64,000 nt of DNA from Microbaculum marinisediminis. Lineage in GTDB: Bacteria > Pseudomonadota > Alphaproteobacteria > Rhizobiales > Tepidamorphaceae. The stretch lies in assembly GCF_025397915.1 (NCBI RefSeq), contig NZ_JALIDZ010000003.1, positions 196,501-260,500 on the forward strand, in the 5' to 3' direction. A program made the position numbers and the translations under genes. Numbering within the stretch: the stretch's first letter is position 1; every line of letters begins with the position of its first letter. Positions 55,485 to 63,329 of this stretch are shown one piece after another. Under the pieces are notes generated by a model. That model was not told where the DNA came from. It worked only from the letters and a program-made list of their open reading frames with translations, and did not search any database.

Positions 55485-56384
55485 ATGTCCGTAACCGTAC
55501 AGCCCGCGGCAGCCAGCGACGACTGCGCCATCCCGGCACGCGCCGGAGTGGGCCTAAAGGCCCGGCACTACCGGACGATCCTCGAGTCCGAGCCCGATAT
55601 TGGCTGGTTCGAGGTCCACCCGGAAAACTACATGGGGGCTGGCGGGCCGCCGCACCGCTACCTGTCCGAGATCCGCGAGCGCTACCCGCTGTCGCTGCAC
55701 GGCGTCGGCCTGTCGATCGGCGGCGACCGGCCGCTCGACGAAGACCATCTCGCGCGCCTGAAAGCCCTGGTCGAGCGATACCGGCCGGGCCTGTTTTCCG
55801 AACACCTGGCCTGGTCGACCCATGACGAGGGCTATCTGAACGACCTGCTGCCGCTGCCCTATACGCGCGAGACGCTGGCGCGGGTGGCCGAGCATGTCGA
55901 CCGGGTCCAGGAGGTGGTCGGGCGGCGGATGCTGTTCGAGAATCCCTCGACCTATGTCCGCTTCGCCGAAACCGAGATGAGCGAGGTCGAGTTCATCGCC
56001 GCGCTCGTCGAGCGCACCGGCTGTGGCCTGCTGCTCGACGTCAACAATGTCTACGTGCAGGCGACCAATCACGGGTTCGATCCGTGCGCCTATATCGACG
56101 CGTTCCCGATCGAGCATGTGGGCGAGATCCATCTCGCCGGCTTCGCCCGGGAGACGGACGATCTCGGCGAGCCGCTCCTGATCGATGCGCACGACCGCGA
56201 GGTCGACCGGATCGTCTGGGACCTCTACGCCCGGGCGATGCGCCGTTGCGGCCCGGTGCCGACGCTCATCGAATGGGACGCCAACGTTCCCGAATGGCCG
56301 GTTCTGCATGCCGAGGCCATGCGCGCCGAAGCGGTGATGCGCGAGGCTGTCCGGTCGGAGAACGCCTATGCCCTCGCTGGCTGA
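55485..56384 (+). CDS. bufB: Multinuclear non-haem iron oxidase (DUF692), bufferin-modifying enzyme
   Basis: A 299-residue TIM-barrel enzyme of the MNIO (DUF692) family. Likely metal ligands are seen in order: His72 (SLHGVGLS), His107 (FSEHLAW), Glu152 (FENPSTY), Asp185 and Asn188 (LLDVNNVYV), His216 (IHLAGF), His236 (DAHDRE) and Glu263 (LIEWDANVPEW). MNIOs oxidise peptide cysteines; those with DUF2282 precursors produce bufferins. It starts 55 bases after the second precursor with GGAGG upstream, and its end overlaps the DUF2063 gene by 17 bases. Confidence 0.92.
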   Translation: MSVTVQPAAASDDCAIPARAGVGLKARHYRTILESEPDIGWFEVHPENYMGAGGPPHRYLSEIRERYPLSLHGVGLSIGGDRPLDEDHLARLKALVERYRPGLFSEHLAWSTHDEGYLNDLLPLPYTRETLARVAEHVDRVQEVVGRRMLFENPSTYVRFAETEMSEVEFIAALVERTGCGLLLDVNNVYVQATNHGFDPCAYIDAFPIEHVGEIHLAGFARETDDLGEPLLIDAHDREVDRIVWDLYARAMRRCGPVPTLIEWDANVPEWPVLHAEAMRAEAVMREAVRSENAYALAG

Positions 56385-57180
56385 GGTCCAGGCGCGTTTC
56401 GTTTCAGCCCTCCGCGACCGCGGCCTGCCGCCGCCGGCCGATATCGCGGGCCGCGCCGACGAGACGCCGGAGCGGCGCTTCGGCGTCTACCGCAACAACG
56501 TCCATGTCAGCCTGGTCGAGGCGCTGATGGGCACCTATCCCGTGGTTCTGCGGCTCGTTGGCGAGGATTTCTTCCGTGGCATGGCACGGGTCTATGTCGG
56601 CACTGCGCTGCCGCGCACGCCCGTGCTGATCCACTACGGCGATGATCTTGCCGACTTCATCGAAAGCTTCGAGCCCGCCCGCGACCTTGCCTATCTGGCC
56701 GATGTCGCCCGGCTCGAATGGGCCTGGAACCTGGCCTATCACGCGGCCGATGCGACGCCGGTCGACGCACAGGCGCTCGGCGCCGTCCCGCCGGACCGTA
56801 TGACCGACCTCGTCTTCGACCTGCAACCTTCATTGCGGATCGTCTCTTCGCGCTGGCCGATCCTGGCGATCTGGGACACCAACACCAATGACGCGGACGT
56901 GCGCCCGATCGATCTGTCGGCGGGGGGAGGCGATGTCCTCGTCATCCGGCCAGCCTACGAGGTGGAGCTGAGAACGCTGCCGCGCGGCGGTGCGGTCTTC
57001 ATCGAGGCGCTGCGTGAGGGCGCGCGTCTCGGCGGAGCCTACGAACAGGCGATCGCGGCGAGTTCCGACTTCGACCTTGCCGCTAACCTGCAGGGGTTGA
57101 TCGGCTCCGGAGCGATCGTTGGGTTTCGGCTCGACGACCCGCGCGGTGCGGGTAGCGGCGGTGCGGGCTCCGGGGGCTGA
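56368..57180 (+). CDS. bufC: DUF2063 partner protein of the bufferin enzyme
   Basis: A 270-residue protein with the N-terminal DUF2063 domain (RFGVYRNNVHVSLVEALMGTYPVVLRLVGEDFF in part, LADFIESF, YLADVARLEWAWNLAYHA). In these systems it is the obligate partner of the MNIO and recognises the precursor. It overlaps bufB by 17 bases, indicating coupling, and ends in a glycine/serine-rich repeat (GAGSGGAGSGG) of no evident function. The following DoxX gene begins three bases after its stop. Confidence 0.9.
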   Translation: MPSLAEVQARFVSALRDRGLPPPADIAGRADETPERRFGVYRNNVHVSLVEALMGTYPVVLRLVGEDFFRGMARVYVGTALPRTPVLIHYGDDLADFIESFEPARDLAYLADVARLEWAWNLAYHAADATPVDAQALGAVPPDRMTDLVFDLQPSLRIVSSRWPILAIWDTNTNDADVRPIDLSAGGGDVLVIRPAYEVELRTLPRGGAVFIEALREGARLGGAYEQAIAASSDFDLAANLQGLIGSGAIVGFRLDDPRGAGSGGAGSGG

Positions 57181-57183
57181 ATC

Positions 57184-57771
57184 ATGACCGGGGTGAACGC
57201 GGGTGCGCGGCCAACGCGCCGGAGCGGGCTGGTATTTGCGACATTGGCTTTCGATCATTGGCTGAAAGGTCCGGCGATGCGCTGGGCGGTGATGCCGGTT
57301 CAGTTGGGCCTGCGCGCCTGGGTCTTCTTCATGCTGCCGTTCGTCAATTCGGGCCTGACCAAGTGGGAGACCTTTCCGTTCCTGAAGCCCGAGGCGTGGG
57401 CGTGGAACGGCTGGCCGAGCCTGAGCGGGGGAGCGACGTACCAATTCTCCAATTCCTGCAGTTTCTGCTTCAACATCCGCATCTGGGGGAGCGAGCAGAG
57501 CCCGCTGGTGCAGTGGGTCTTCCCGTTCCCGGAAACGATGGCGGCGCTCGCCGGTGTCGGCGAAATCGTGCTGCCGGTCCTGATCCTGATCGGTCTGCTG
57601 ACGCGGCTTTCCGCGCTGGGGCTGCTCACCATGACCATTGTGATCCAGCTCGTCCTTCCGACCGGATGGCCGGTTCATGCCACGTGGGCCGCGCTCCTTC
57701 TGGGTATCGTCGCACTCGGACCGGGGCTTTTCTCCTTCGATGCCCTGTTCGGGCGGTTCGCGCGGCGTTGA
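57184..57771 (+). CDS. DoxX-family membrane protein of the bufferin operon
   Basis: A 195-residue membrane protein with four predicted spans (about 40-60, 115-133, 137-155 and 160-180). FFMLPFVNSGLTKW and PETMAALAGVGEIVLPVLILIGL are the DoxX signatures. DoxX proteins commonly accompany bufferin operons. Its function there is not known; a redox or membrane-assembly role has been suggested for the family in general. Starts just after the DUF2063 stop, so it is the operon's last gene. Confidence 0.85.
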   Translation: MTGVNAGARPTRRSGLVFATLAFDHWLKGPAMRWAVMPVQLGLRAWVFFMLPFVNSGLTKWETFPFLKPEAWAWNGWPSLSGGATYQFSNSCSFCFNIRIWGSEQSPLVQWVFPFPETMAALAGVGEIVLPVLILIGLLTRLSALGLLTMTIVIQLVLPTGWPVHATWAALLLGIVALGPGLFSFDALFGRFARR

Positions 57772-57866
57772 ACGGACCTTCAAGGATTTCGCCCGACTTC
57801 GGGGATTTCGCCATCTCGCGCTGATCGCTAAGGTCCCTGCGGCACTTCTCGAGCACGGGCGCGATC

Positions 57867-58925
57867 ATGCAGTTTGCAAGCGACAATACCGCCGGCATTT
57901 CCGAACGGATCCTCAAGGCGATTGCCGAGGCGAGCAACGGGTTTGCCGGCTCCTACGGCGGTGACGAACGGACACGGGCGCTGGAAGCGCGCATGGCGGA
58001 TCTGTTCGAGCGGGATGTCACGATCTTCCCGGTCGTGACCGGCACCGCCGCGAACGCCCTGTCGATGGCGGCGATCGCTCCGCCCTGGACCGGTATCCTG
58101 TGCAGCCATGACGCGCATGTGATGACGGACGAATGCGGCGCCGCGGAAATGTTCACCGGCGGCGCCAAGCTGTTCGGCATCGACGGCCGCCACGCCAAAT
58201 TCGATGCGGACGAACTGGCGCGCCGATTGGAAGCGTGGCCGGGCGGGGTGCCCCATCACGTTCAGCCCGCGGCTGTCTCGATCAGCCAGGTGAGCGAATT
58301 CGGCGCGGTGTGGAGTGTCGGGGAAGTCGGGGCGATCGGCGAGGTCGCCAAACGGAACGGCTTGAAGCTGCACATGGACGGCGCCCGGTTCGCCAATGCC
58401 GTGGCTGCGCTCGGCTGCGCGCCTGCCGACATCACCTGGCGGGCAGGCGTCGATATCCTGTCGTTCGGGGCCACCAAGAACGGGGCTCTCGCGGCCGAGG
58501 CGATCGTGGTCTTCGACCCCGATCTCGCCGCGTCGCTGGCCTATCGGCGCATGAAGGCCGGCCAGCTCCTGTCGAAGGGCCGGTTCCTGGCGGCGCAATT
58601 CCTCGCCTATCTCGAGGACGGTCACTGGCTGGAGCTTGCCGGTCACGCCAACGCCAAGGCGAGCGACCTCGGGGCGGCGATCGAGGCTGCGCCCAATTGC
58701 CGGCTCGCCGTGCCGGTCCAGGCCAACGAGGTGTTCGCCTTCATCGCCCCGTCCGTCGACAGGGCGCTGACGGAGGCCGGCGCCGCCTATCACGACTGGC
58801 CGGCCGGCATTCCGGACCCGGAGGATCCCCCGGTCGATGGGGAGAAGCTGGTGCGCTTCGTCTGCTCCTTCCAGACCACCGGCCAGGAGGTCGGCCGTTT
58901 CGCCCAGGTGATCGGGACGGCATAA
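57867..58925 (+). CDS. ltaE: Low-specificity L-threonine aldolase
   Basis: A 352-residue PLP enzyme of fold type I. It begins MQFASDNTAGISERI, has SYGGDERTRALEARMADLF, HMDGARFANAVAALG (cofactor Asp) and the Schiff-base Lys in LSFGATKNGALAAEA. The family cleaves L-threonine or L-allo-threonine to glycine and acetaldehyde. ATG 57867 gives the normal N terminus. It follows the bufferin operon by 95 bases but is probably separate. A strong bidirectional terminator lies just after its stop. Confidence 0.9.
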   Translation: MQFASDNTAGISERILKAIAEASNGFAGSYGGDERTRALEARMADLFERDVTIFPVVTGTAANALSMAAIAPPWTGILCSHDAHVMTDECGAAEMFTGGAKLFGIDGRHAKFDADELARRLEAWPGGVPHHVQPAAVSISQVSEFGAVWSVGEVGAIGEVAKRNGLKLHMDGARFANAVAALGCAPADITWRAGVDILSFGATKNGALAAEAIVVFDPDLAASLAYRRMKAGQLLSKGRFLAAQFLAYLEDGHWLELAGHANAKASDLGAAIEAAPNCRLAVPVQANEVFAFIAPSVDRALTEAGAAYHDWPAGIPDPEDPPVDGEKLVRFVCSFQTTGQEVGRFAQVIGTA

Positions 58926-58953
58926 AAAACGCCCCGGCCATGCCGGGGCGTTT
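58924..58953. terminator. Bidirectional intrinsic terminator between ltaE and hsp20
   Basis: An 11-bp stem AACGCCCCGGC (58928-58938) / GCCGGGGCGTT (58942-58952) with a 3-base loop. It is flanked by six A on the left and three T on the right, so it can end transcripts from both the threonine aldolase (+) and the Hsp20 gene (-). Confidence 0.88.
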
Positions 58954-58982
58954 CGTGTTGGTCCTCGATATCGAACCGACGA

Positions 58983-59450
58983 TCAGGCGGCCTTCTGGTC
59001 GATGACCTTGGCCTCGTCCGTGTTCGTGGTGATCTCGATGGTGCGCGGCTTCAGGGCCTCGGGAATCTCGCGTACGAGATCGACGTGCAGAAGCCCGTTC
59101 TCCAGCGCGGCGCCGCGCACGATGACGTGGTCGGCAAGCTGGAAGCGACGGTCGAAACTGCGCTCGGCGATGCCGCGATAGAGCACGTCACCGCGCTCCT
59201 CACCTTCCTTGGCGGCTTTTTCGCCGTGGATCGACAGGGTGTTTTCCTTGACCTCGATGGTCAGGTCGCTCTCGCCGAAGCCGGCTATCGCCATGGTGAT
59301 GCGGTAGGCGTTCTCGCCGGTGCGCTCGATATTGTAGGGCGGGTAGCCGCCGGTCCCATTCTCGACATTGGCCATCTGGTCCATCATCGAAAACAGCCGA
59401 TCGAAGCCGACGGTAGAGCGGTACAGGGGGGAAAGATCGAAGTGACGCAT
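58983..59450 (-). CDS. ibpA: Small heat-shock protein (Hsp20, IbpA type)
   Basis: A 155-residue alpha-crystallin chaperone. It starts MRHFDLSPLYRSTVGFDRLF, with YPPYNIERTGENAYRITMAIAGF read in part. The core has LTIEVKENTLSIHG, and ends with the A-x-L-x-x-G-L-L-h-V/I-x-x motif ALENGLLHVDLVRE. The family binds unfolding proteins in the cytoplasm under heat. AGGAGG sits seven bases before ATG 59450, inside a leader that looks like a ROSE thermometer. Confidence 0.93.
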   Translation of the reverse strand: MRHFDLSPLYRSTVGFDRLFSMMDQMANVENGTGGYPPYNIERTGENAYRITMAIAGFGESDLTIEVKENTLSIHGEKAAKEGEERGDVLYRGIAERSFDRRFQLADHVIVRGAALENGLLHVDLVREIPEALKPRTIEITTNTDEAKVIDQKAA

Positions 59451-59535
59451 TGCATATCCTCCTATTGAAGCGACATGTGCACTGCCCGCCGCCAGGGGCC
59501 GGGCATTCGGTGCGCGCACCCGCTGGAGCGGCATG
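59451..59535 (-). promoter_or_regulatory. ROSE-like RNA thermometer in the hsp20 leader
   Basis: Reading leftward, the leader contains serial hairpins: CCGCT-cc-AGCGG, GGTGCGCGCACC and TGCCCG...CGGGCA. A last one follows in which TCGCT (59473-59469) can pair with the Shine-Dalgarno AGGAGG (59463-59458) across UCAAU. UYGCU near a paired AGGAG is the conserved feature of ROSE elements in rhizobial small heat-shock genes; GCACAU/AUAUGC can extend the stem. The start codon is close by. Predicted effect is blocking of translation at low temperature. Confidence 0.65.
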
Positions 59536-59542
59536 CGCCCCA

Positions 59543-59574
59543 AAGATTTGGGGGCGCGAATTTCCGATTTCAAG
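59543..59574 (-). promoter_or_regulatory. Candidate heat-shock (RpoH) promoter of hsp20
   Basis: Reading leftward, CTTGAAA (59574-59568) is an exact match to the RpoH -35, with CCCAAAT roughly 18 bases after CTTG as a weaker -10. That would start the message near 59535, giving a leader of about 85 bases. The -10 lies inside a GC-rich inverted repeat (GCGCCCC...GGGGCGC). Confidence 0.4.
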
Positions 59575-59927
59575 ACATTCCGAAGCGCGGTTTTTCGCGG
59601 CGGTTTCCACCTGAACAGGAGATGAACGGCGCGGTCCGCGTTCGTTCAGGTTGGTTGCGGCAGGATGCATCCGTTCGCTGGACGTCAGCCCAGGCGAATC
59701 TGGACCCGGACGGTATCCCTCCCGCCGTCCACCCGCGCTGCCGGATGCCATCGCAGCCCCCGGGGTATCCGGTAAAAGGGCCGGCGATCCTTCCAAGGGA
59801 TCGCCGGCCTATGCGTTCCCAGCCTGTGGCCCGTCACTTTCGCAACGGACTATCGGGCGTGCATCGGGCACTGCTATAAGAATCCCCGTCGCCCCTTCGT
59901 TTCCGGTCCGCATCTCGATTCCCGCCG
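59575..59927. other. Intergenic region upstream of the alpha/beta hydrolase, with two hairpins
   Basis: About 350 bases with no credible gene. Two inverted repeats stand out: CCTGAAC (59610-59616) / GTTCAGG (59644-59650) with inner pairing, and GGCCGGCGATCC (59779-59790) / GGATCGCCGGCC (59798-59809). The second has AAAA on its left, so it could end leftward transcripts. I see no product encoded here. Confidence 0.5.
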
Positions 59928-60881
59928 ATGGATCTCGTCGATATCCCAGAAAACCCGGTGCCCAGCGGCGTCGTCACGGGCATGATCCAGGCCAGCGACG
60001 GCGTATGGCTGCGCTTCGCGCGCTGGCGGCCGACGGCGCGCAAGTCCCTCGGCACGGTCTGCGTGTTTCCGGGGCGCGCGGAGTTCATCGAGAAATATTT
60101 CGAAGTCGTCGGCGAACTGCGCCGGCGCGGCTTCACCGTCGCGATGCTCGATTGGCGCGGCCAGGGAGGCTCCGAGCGCCCCCTGCGCAATAGGCGCAAG
60201 GGCCACGTCGACACGTTCGAGCAGTACGACCGGGATCTTTCCGCGTTCATGCGGGCCGTGGTTCTACCCGACTGTCCGCCGCCTTTTTTCGCGATCGCCC
60301 ATTCGATGGGGGGGAACATCCTCCTTCGCAATGCGCTGCGCGCGCCGGCCTGGTTCGAACGACAGGTTCTCAGCGCGCCGATGCTGACACTCGCGCGCGA
60401 GCAGGTGCGGAGACCCTACGTGTTCGGCGTGGCCGAGGTGTTCTGCCTGATGGGGTTCGGCGATGCTTTCGTGCCCGGCGGCGGCGCCACCCACGCCGGC
60501 ACCATGCCGTTTGCCGGGAATGCGCTGACATCGGATCCGGTCCGCTTCCGTCGCTCTAACCGCATCATCGAGGTGGAACCGGCGCTGGGGCTCGGTTCGC
60601 CGACGATTTCCTGGTTCCGGGCGGCCGGGGACGCGATGGCCGAAGTCATGGACCCGGACTTCCCGCCGCGTCTGCATGTGCCGACGCTGATGGTGGCGGC
60701 CGGCGACGACAGGATCGTATCGAGCCGGGCGATCGAGACGATGGCGTTCCGCATGAAGACAGGCTCGCAGGTCGTCATTCCAGCCGCGCGCCACGAGATC
60801 CTCATGGAGCGCGACTATATCCGCGAACAGTTCTGGGCCGCCTTCGATGCGTTCGTGCCCGGGTCGCCGGTTTTCGCCTAG
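59928..60881 (+). CDS. Alpha/beta hydrolase, lysophospholipase type
   Basis: A 317-residue serine hydrolase. The nucleophile is Ser126 in FAIAHSMGGN, the acid is in VAAGDDRIV and the His in AARHEIL. FPGRAEFIEKYFEVVGELRRRG in part and AMLDWRGQGGSERP are typical of the PldB/lysophospholipase L2 and monoacylglycerol lipase group. The presence of a GRAEFIEKYFE segment points to that group, though the lipid substrate is only a family assignment. Converges with the HisN gene with a four-base overlap of ends. Confidence 0.85.
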   Translation: MDLVDIPENPVPSGVVTGMIQASDGVWLRFARWRPTARKSLGTVCVFPGRAEFIEKYFEVVGELRRRGFTVAMLDWRGQGGSERPLRNRRKGHVDTFEQYDRDLSAFMRAVVLPDCPPPFFAIAHSMGGNILLRNALRAPAWFERQVLSAPMLTLAREQVRRPYVFGVAEVFCLMGFGDAFVPGGGATHAGTMPFAGNALTSDPVRFRRSNRIIEVEPALGLGSPTISWFRAAGDAMAEVMDPDFPPRLHVPTLMVAAGDDRIVSSRAIETMAFRMKTGSQVVIPAARHEILMERDYIREQFWAAFDAFVPGSPVFA

Positions 60882-61681
60882 GCGTTCAGGGCTTCGAGCG
60901 CGGCGGCATGGACCCGCGGATCGCCGGCGGCGACCACGGTTCCGCCGTAGTGGGCATCGTCGCCGGACCAACTGGTGAAGACGCCGCCGGCCGCCTCGAT
61001 TACCGGGATCAGACCGACGACGTCGTAGGCCTGCAGGCCGGATTCGATGACGAGATCGATCTGGCCGGCCGCCAGCAGGCAATAGGCATAACCGTCGGCG
61101 CCGTAGCGGGCGAGCCGAACCTGGCGTTCGACCGTCTCGTACCGTGCCCGTTCGCCCGGACCGCTGATCGCGGCCGGCGCCGTGGTCATCATCGTTGCCT
61201 CGGCGAGGCTGGCGCAGGCGCGGGTGCGGATCTGCCGGGGCGCGCCGTCGCGGCACCGCGTGAAGGCCGAACCTTCCCCGCCCCAGAACCGATCGCCGAC
61301 ATAGGGCTGGTCGACCAGCCCGTAGAGCGGCACGCCATTGCGCCTCAGCCCGATGATGGTTGTCCACAGCGGGACGCCGGAGACGAAGGAGCGGGTGCCG
61401 TCGATGGGGTCGATGACCCATTCGTAGACGCTGGCGCCGGGCACGATGCCGAATTCCTCACCATGCAGGCCATGGTCCGGGTAGGTCTCGAAGATCAATT
61501 CCCGGATCGCCTGTTCGGCGGCACGGTCGGCGACGGTCACCGGGTCGAATGCCTCCGCCGACCCGTCGTCGCCGCCGATCTTGTTCTCCACGGCGAGCGC
61601 TGAACGGAAATGCGGCAGCGTGGCCGCTGCGGCCGCATCGGCGAGTCGATGAGCGAAGGTTTCGAATTCGTCGCGGGTCAT
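60878..61681 (-). CDS. hisN: Inositol monophosphatase family, histidinol-phosphatase (HisN) type
   Basis: A 267-residue magnesium-dependent phosphatase. The metal ligands are in GEEFG (Glu75, Glu76) and DPIDGTRSF (Asp91, Asp94), with AYDVVGLIPVIEAAGG near the end. The TRSFVSG segment after DPIDG and EWVIDPIDGT favour HisN-like histidinol-phosphatases over inositol or FBPase types. ATG 61681 is chosen; a GTG two codons earlier is possible. The neighbourhood (MFS, suhB-like sRNA, N-formylglutamate amidohydrolase) has some histidine flavour but does not prove it. Confidence 0.82.
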   Translation of the reverse strand: MTRDEFETFAHRLADAAAAATLPHFRSALAVENKIGGDDGSAEAFDPVTVADRAAEQAIRELIFETYPDHGLHGEEFGIVPGASVYEWVIDPIDGTRSFVSGVPLWTTIIGLRRNGVPLYGLVDQPYVGDRFWGGEGSAFTRCRDGAPRQIRTRACASLAEATMMTTAPAAISGPGERARYETVERQVRLARYGADGYAYCLLAAGQIDLVIESGLQAYDVVGLIPVIEAAGGVFTSWSGDDAHYGGTVVAAGDPRVHAAALEALNA

Positions 61682-61799
61682 ATGCACAAATCGGGGTTGT
61701 GGCGGTGTTGCCGAAGGCTATAGGACGGCTCCGACGCGCCCGCAACGACAGGTTAGCTCCAAGCTGCCGAAACAAGAACGGGTCGCCGGGAGAACGCCG

Positions 61800-63080
61800 A
61801 TGTCAGACGATAGCCGGGCAGGGGCCGCCCCGCCGCCGGCCGCTACCATTTTCGCGCTCATTTCAGTCCTGTGCGCGATCTACGTGGTCAGCCAGTTCCT
61901 GCGCAACTCCGTCGGGGTGATCGCGCCAAACCTGAGTGACGAGCTCGGTCTCGCGCCGCAGGAGATCGGTGTCCTGTCGAGCACCTTTTTTCTTGCCTTC
62001 GCCGCCGCGCAGATACCCCTCGGCGTGGCCATCGACCGCTACGGACCGAAACTGTGCATGCTGGCGTCCGTGGGCATCGCCGTCGTCGGCTGTCTGATCT
62101 TCGCCTGGTCGGACAGCCTTTTCGGTCTGACGGTGGCCCGCGCGCTGATGGGACTCGGCTGTTCGAGCTTCTTCATGGGGCCGCTCACGATCTATACGCG
62201 CTGGTTCCATTCCAGGCAGTTCTCGACGCTGACGGGAGTCCAGCTCGGCGTCGGCACGATCGGCACCCTGTTCGCGACGGCGCCGCTTGCCTGGTCGACG
62301 GGGCTATACGGGTGGCGGGCGACCTTCGTTTTCGTCGCGGTCGGCGCGGCCGTCGTCGGCCTGCTCGTCGCCATGATCGCGCGCGATGCGCCTCCGGGCA
62401 GCCGGCCGGAGGCGCATCGACCGGCGAGCCTCAAGGAGAGTTTTGCGGGTCTGGGCGAGGTGATCCGTGTGCCCGGGTTCTGGCCGCTGTTTGCCATTCA
62501 TTTCGTGGGATATGCCGCCTTCGTGACCGTGCTTGGCCTATGGGGCGGGCCTTTCGTCACCGATGTGCTCGGCTACGATCTAAATGAGCGCGGCAACATC
62601 CTGCTAGTCATGGCGGCTGCCCAGATCGTCGGGCTGTTCGCCTGGGGGCCGACCGATCGGCTGTACGGCTATCGCAGACTGCCGGTGTCGATAGGCGCCC
62701 TGTCGACCGCGGCCATGCTTCTTGTTCTCTGCGTTTTCGGAGACCGGGGCGGAGTGACGATCTATGCGATCTTCATCGTTCTCGGTTTCGTTGCCGGGTT
62801 TGTGCCGGTGCAGACCGGCCATGGCCGGGCGCTGTTCGACAAGCGTCTCGTCGGCCGCGGAATCACCTTCCTGAATCTGGCAACGATCGGGGGCGTTTTC
62901 GTCCTGCAGGCCATTACCGGCGTCATCATCGGCGCCTTTCCGCCGGTCGAGCTGGCCACTGGTGAAATCGGACGGCCGTTCGCCGCATACCAGGCCGCGT
63001 TCGCGTTCCTGGCGCTGTGCGTTGTCGTTGCCTGGGTGTACTACAGGACGGCGCCGGACCCGAAAGTCGATACGGACTGA
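61800..63080 (+). CDS. MFS transporter
   Basis: A 426-residue major facilitator protein with 12 spans. The N-terminal half has YVVSQFLRNSVGVIAPNLSDELGLAPQEIG in part and the signature GVAIDRYGPK between spans 2 and 3. It resembles sugar-phosphate/nitrate-type or anion:cation symporter members by eye, and no substrate can be given. It is divergent from hisN. The ATG at 61800 has GGGAGAA upstream. A small RNA gene follows about 130 bases after its stop. Confidence 0.85.
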   Translation: MSDDSRAGAAPPPAATIFALISVLCAIYVVSQFLRNSVGVIAPNLSDELGLAPQEIGVLSSTFFLAFAAAQIPLGVAIDRYGPKLCMLASVGIAVVGCLIFAWSDSLFGLTVARALMGLGCSSFFMGPLTIYTRWFHSRQFSTLTGVQLGVGTIGTLFATAPLAWSTGLYGWRATFVFVAVGAAVVGLLVAMIARDAPPGSRPEAHRPASLKESFAGLGEVIRVPGFWPLFAIHFVGYAAFVTVLGLWGGPFVTDVLGYDLNERGNILLVMAAAQIVGLFAWGPTDRLYGYRRLPVSIGALSTAAMLLVLCVFGDRGGVTIYAIFIVLGFVAGFVPVQTGHGRALFDKRLVGRGITFLNLATIGGVFVLQAITGVIIGAFPPVELATGEIGRPFAAYQAAFAFLALCVVVAWVYYRTAPDPKVDTD

Positions 63081-63181
63081 GGGCGCGGGCGCCCAAAATA
63101 GCGGCCTCCCGCTTACGTCAGCGTAAGGTGCAACAACTGCCCGGCCGCATGGCAGCTATGCTCTAACGCACGCGTAAATCA

Positions 63182-63210
63182 TTGACTTTTGTGCGTCGCA
63201 CACGCATCTT
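63182..63210 (+). promoter_or_regulatory. Candidate promoter of the small RNA
   Basis: TTGACT (63182-63187) is close to the sigma-70 -35 consensus; CATCTT (63205-63210) is a weak -10 at exactly 17 bases. Transcription would begin near 63217, just before the first hairpin of the small RNA. Confidence 0.5.
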
Positions 63211-63213
63211 TGT

Positions 63214-63311
63214 GCAGTGCGGTATCGCCCTGCCGTTTCGCGATACCGTAGCCCTCCTTGGGCGTTTCCTCCCTAGACTTGGGCCGTCCTGTTGGGCGGC
63301 CCATTTTTTTT
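63214..63311 (+). ncRNA. mmgR: suhB/MmgR-like (alpha-r8) small regulatory RNA
   Basis: About 95 bases with the classical architecture. A 5' hairpin CGGTATCG (63220-63227) / CGATACCG (63241-63248) is followed by a pyrimidine-rich single-stranded stretch containing TTTCCTCCCT (63265-63274), and a 3' terminator stem GGGCCG...CGGCCC (63281-63302) with eight T. As I recall it, UUUCCUCCCU is the invariant 10-mer of the alpha-r8 sRNA family (Rfam suhB), which includes MmgR of Sinorhizobium. The stretch is complementary to Shine-Dalgarno sequences, fitting a role in blocking translation. MmgR controls carbon storage granules in Sinorhizobium; the target here is unknown. Confidence 0.75.
63281..63311 (+). 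terminator. Intrinsic terminator of the small RNA
   Basis: GGGCCG (63281-63286) and CGGCCC (63297-63302) pair as a 6-bp GC stem. An A and a run of eight T follow at 63304-63311. It is the 3' hairpin of the small RNA. Confidence 0.85.
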
Positions 63312-63329
63312 CGGCTCTTGTCTAAGTCG

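Noticed and set aside
59779-59809. 12-bp hairpin GGCCGGCGATCC/GGATCGCCGGCC as a terminator
   Set aside because: No gene ends next to it on the strand where the T run would lie. I recorded it only as an intergenic hairpin.
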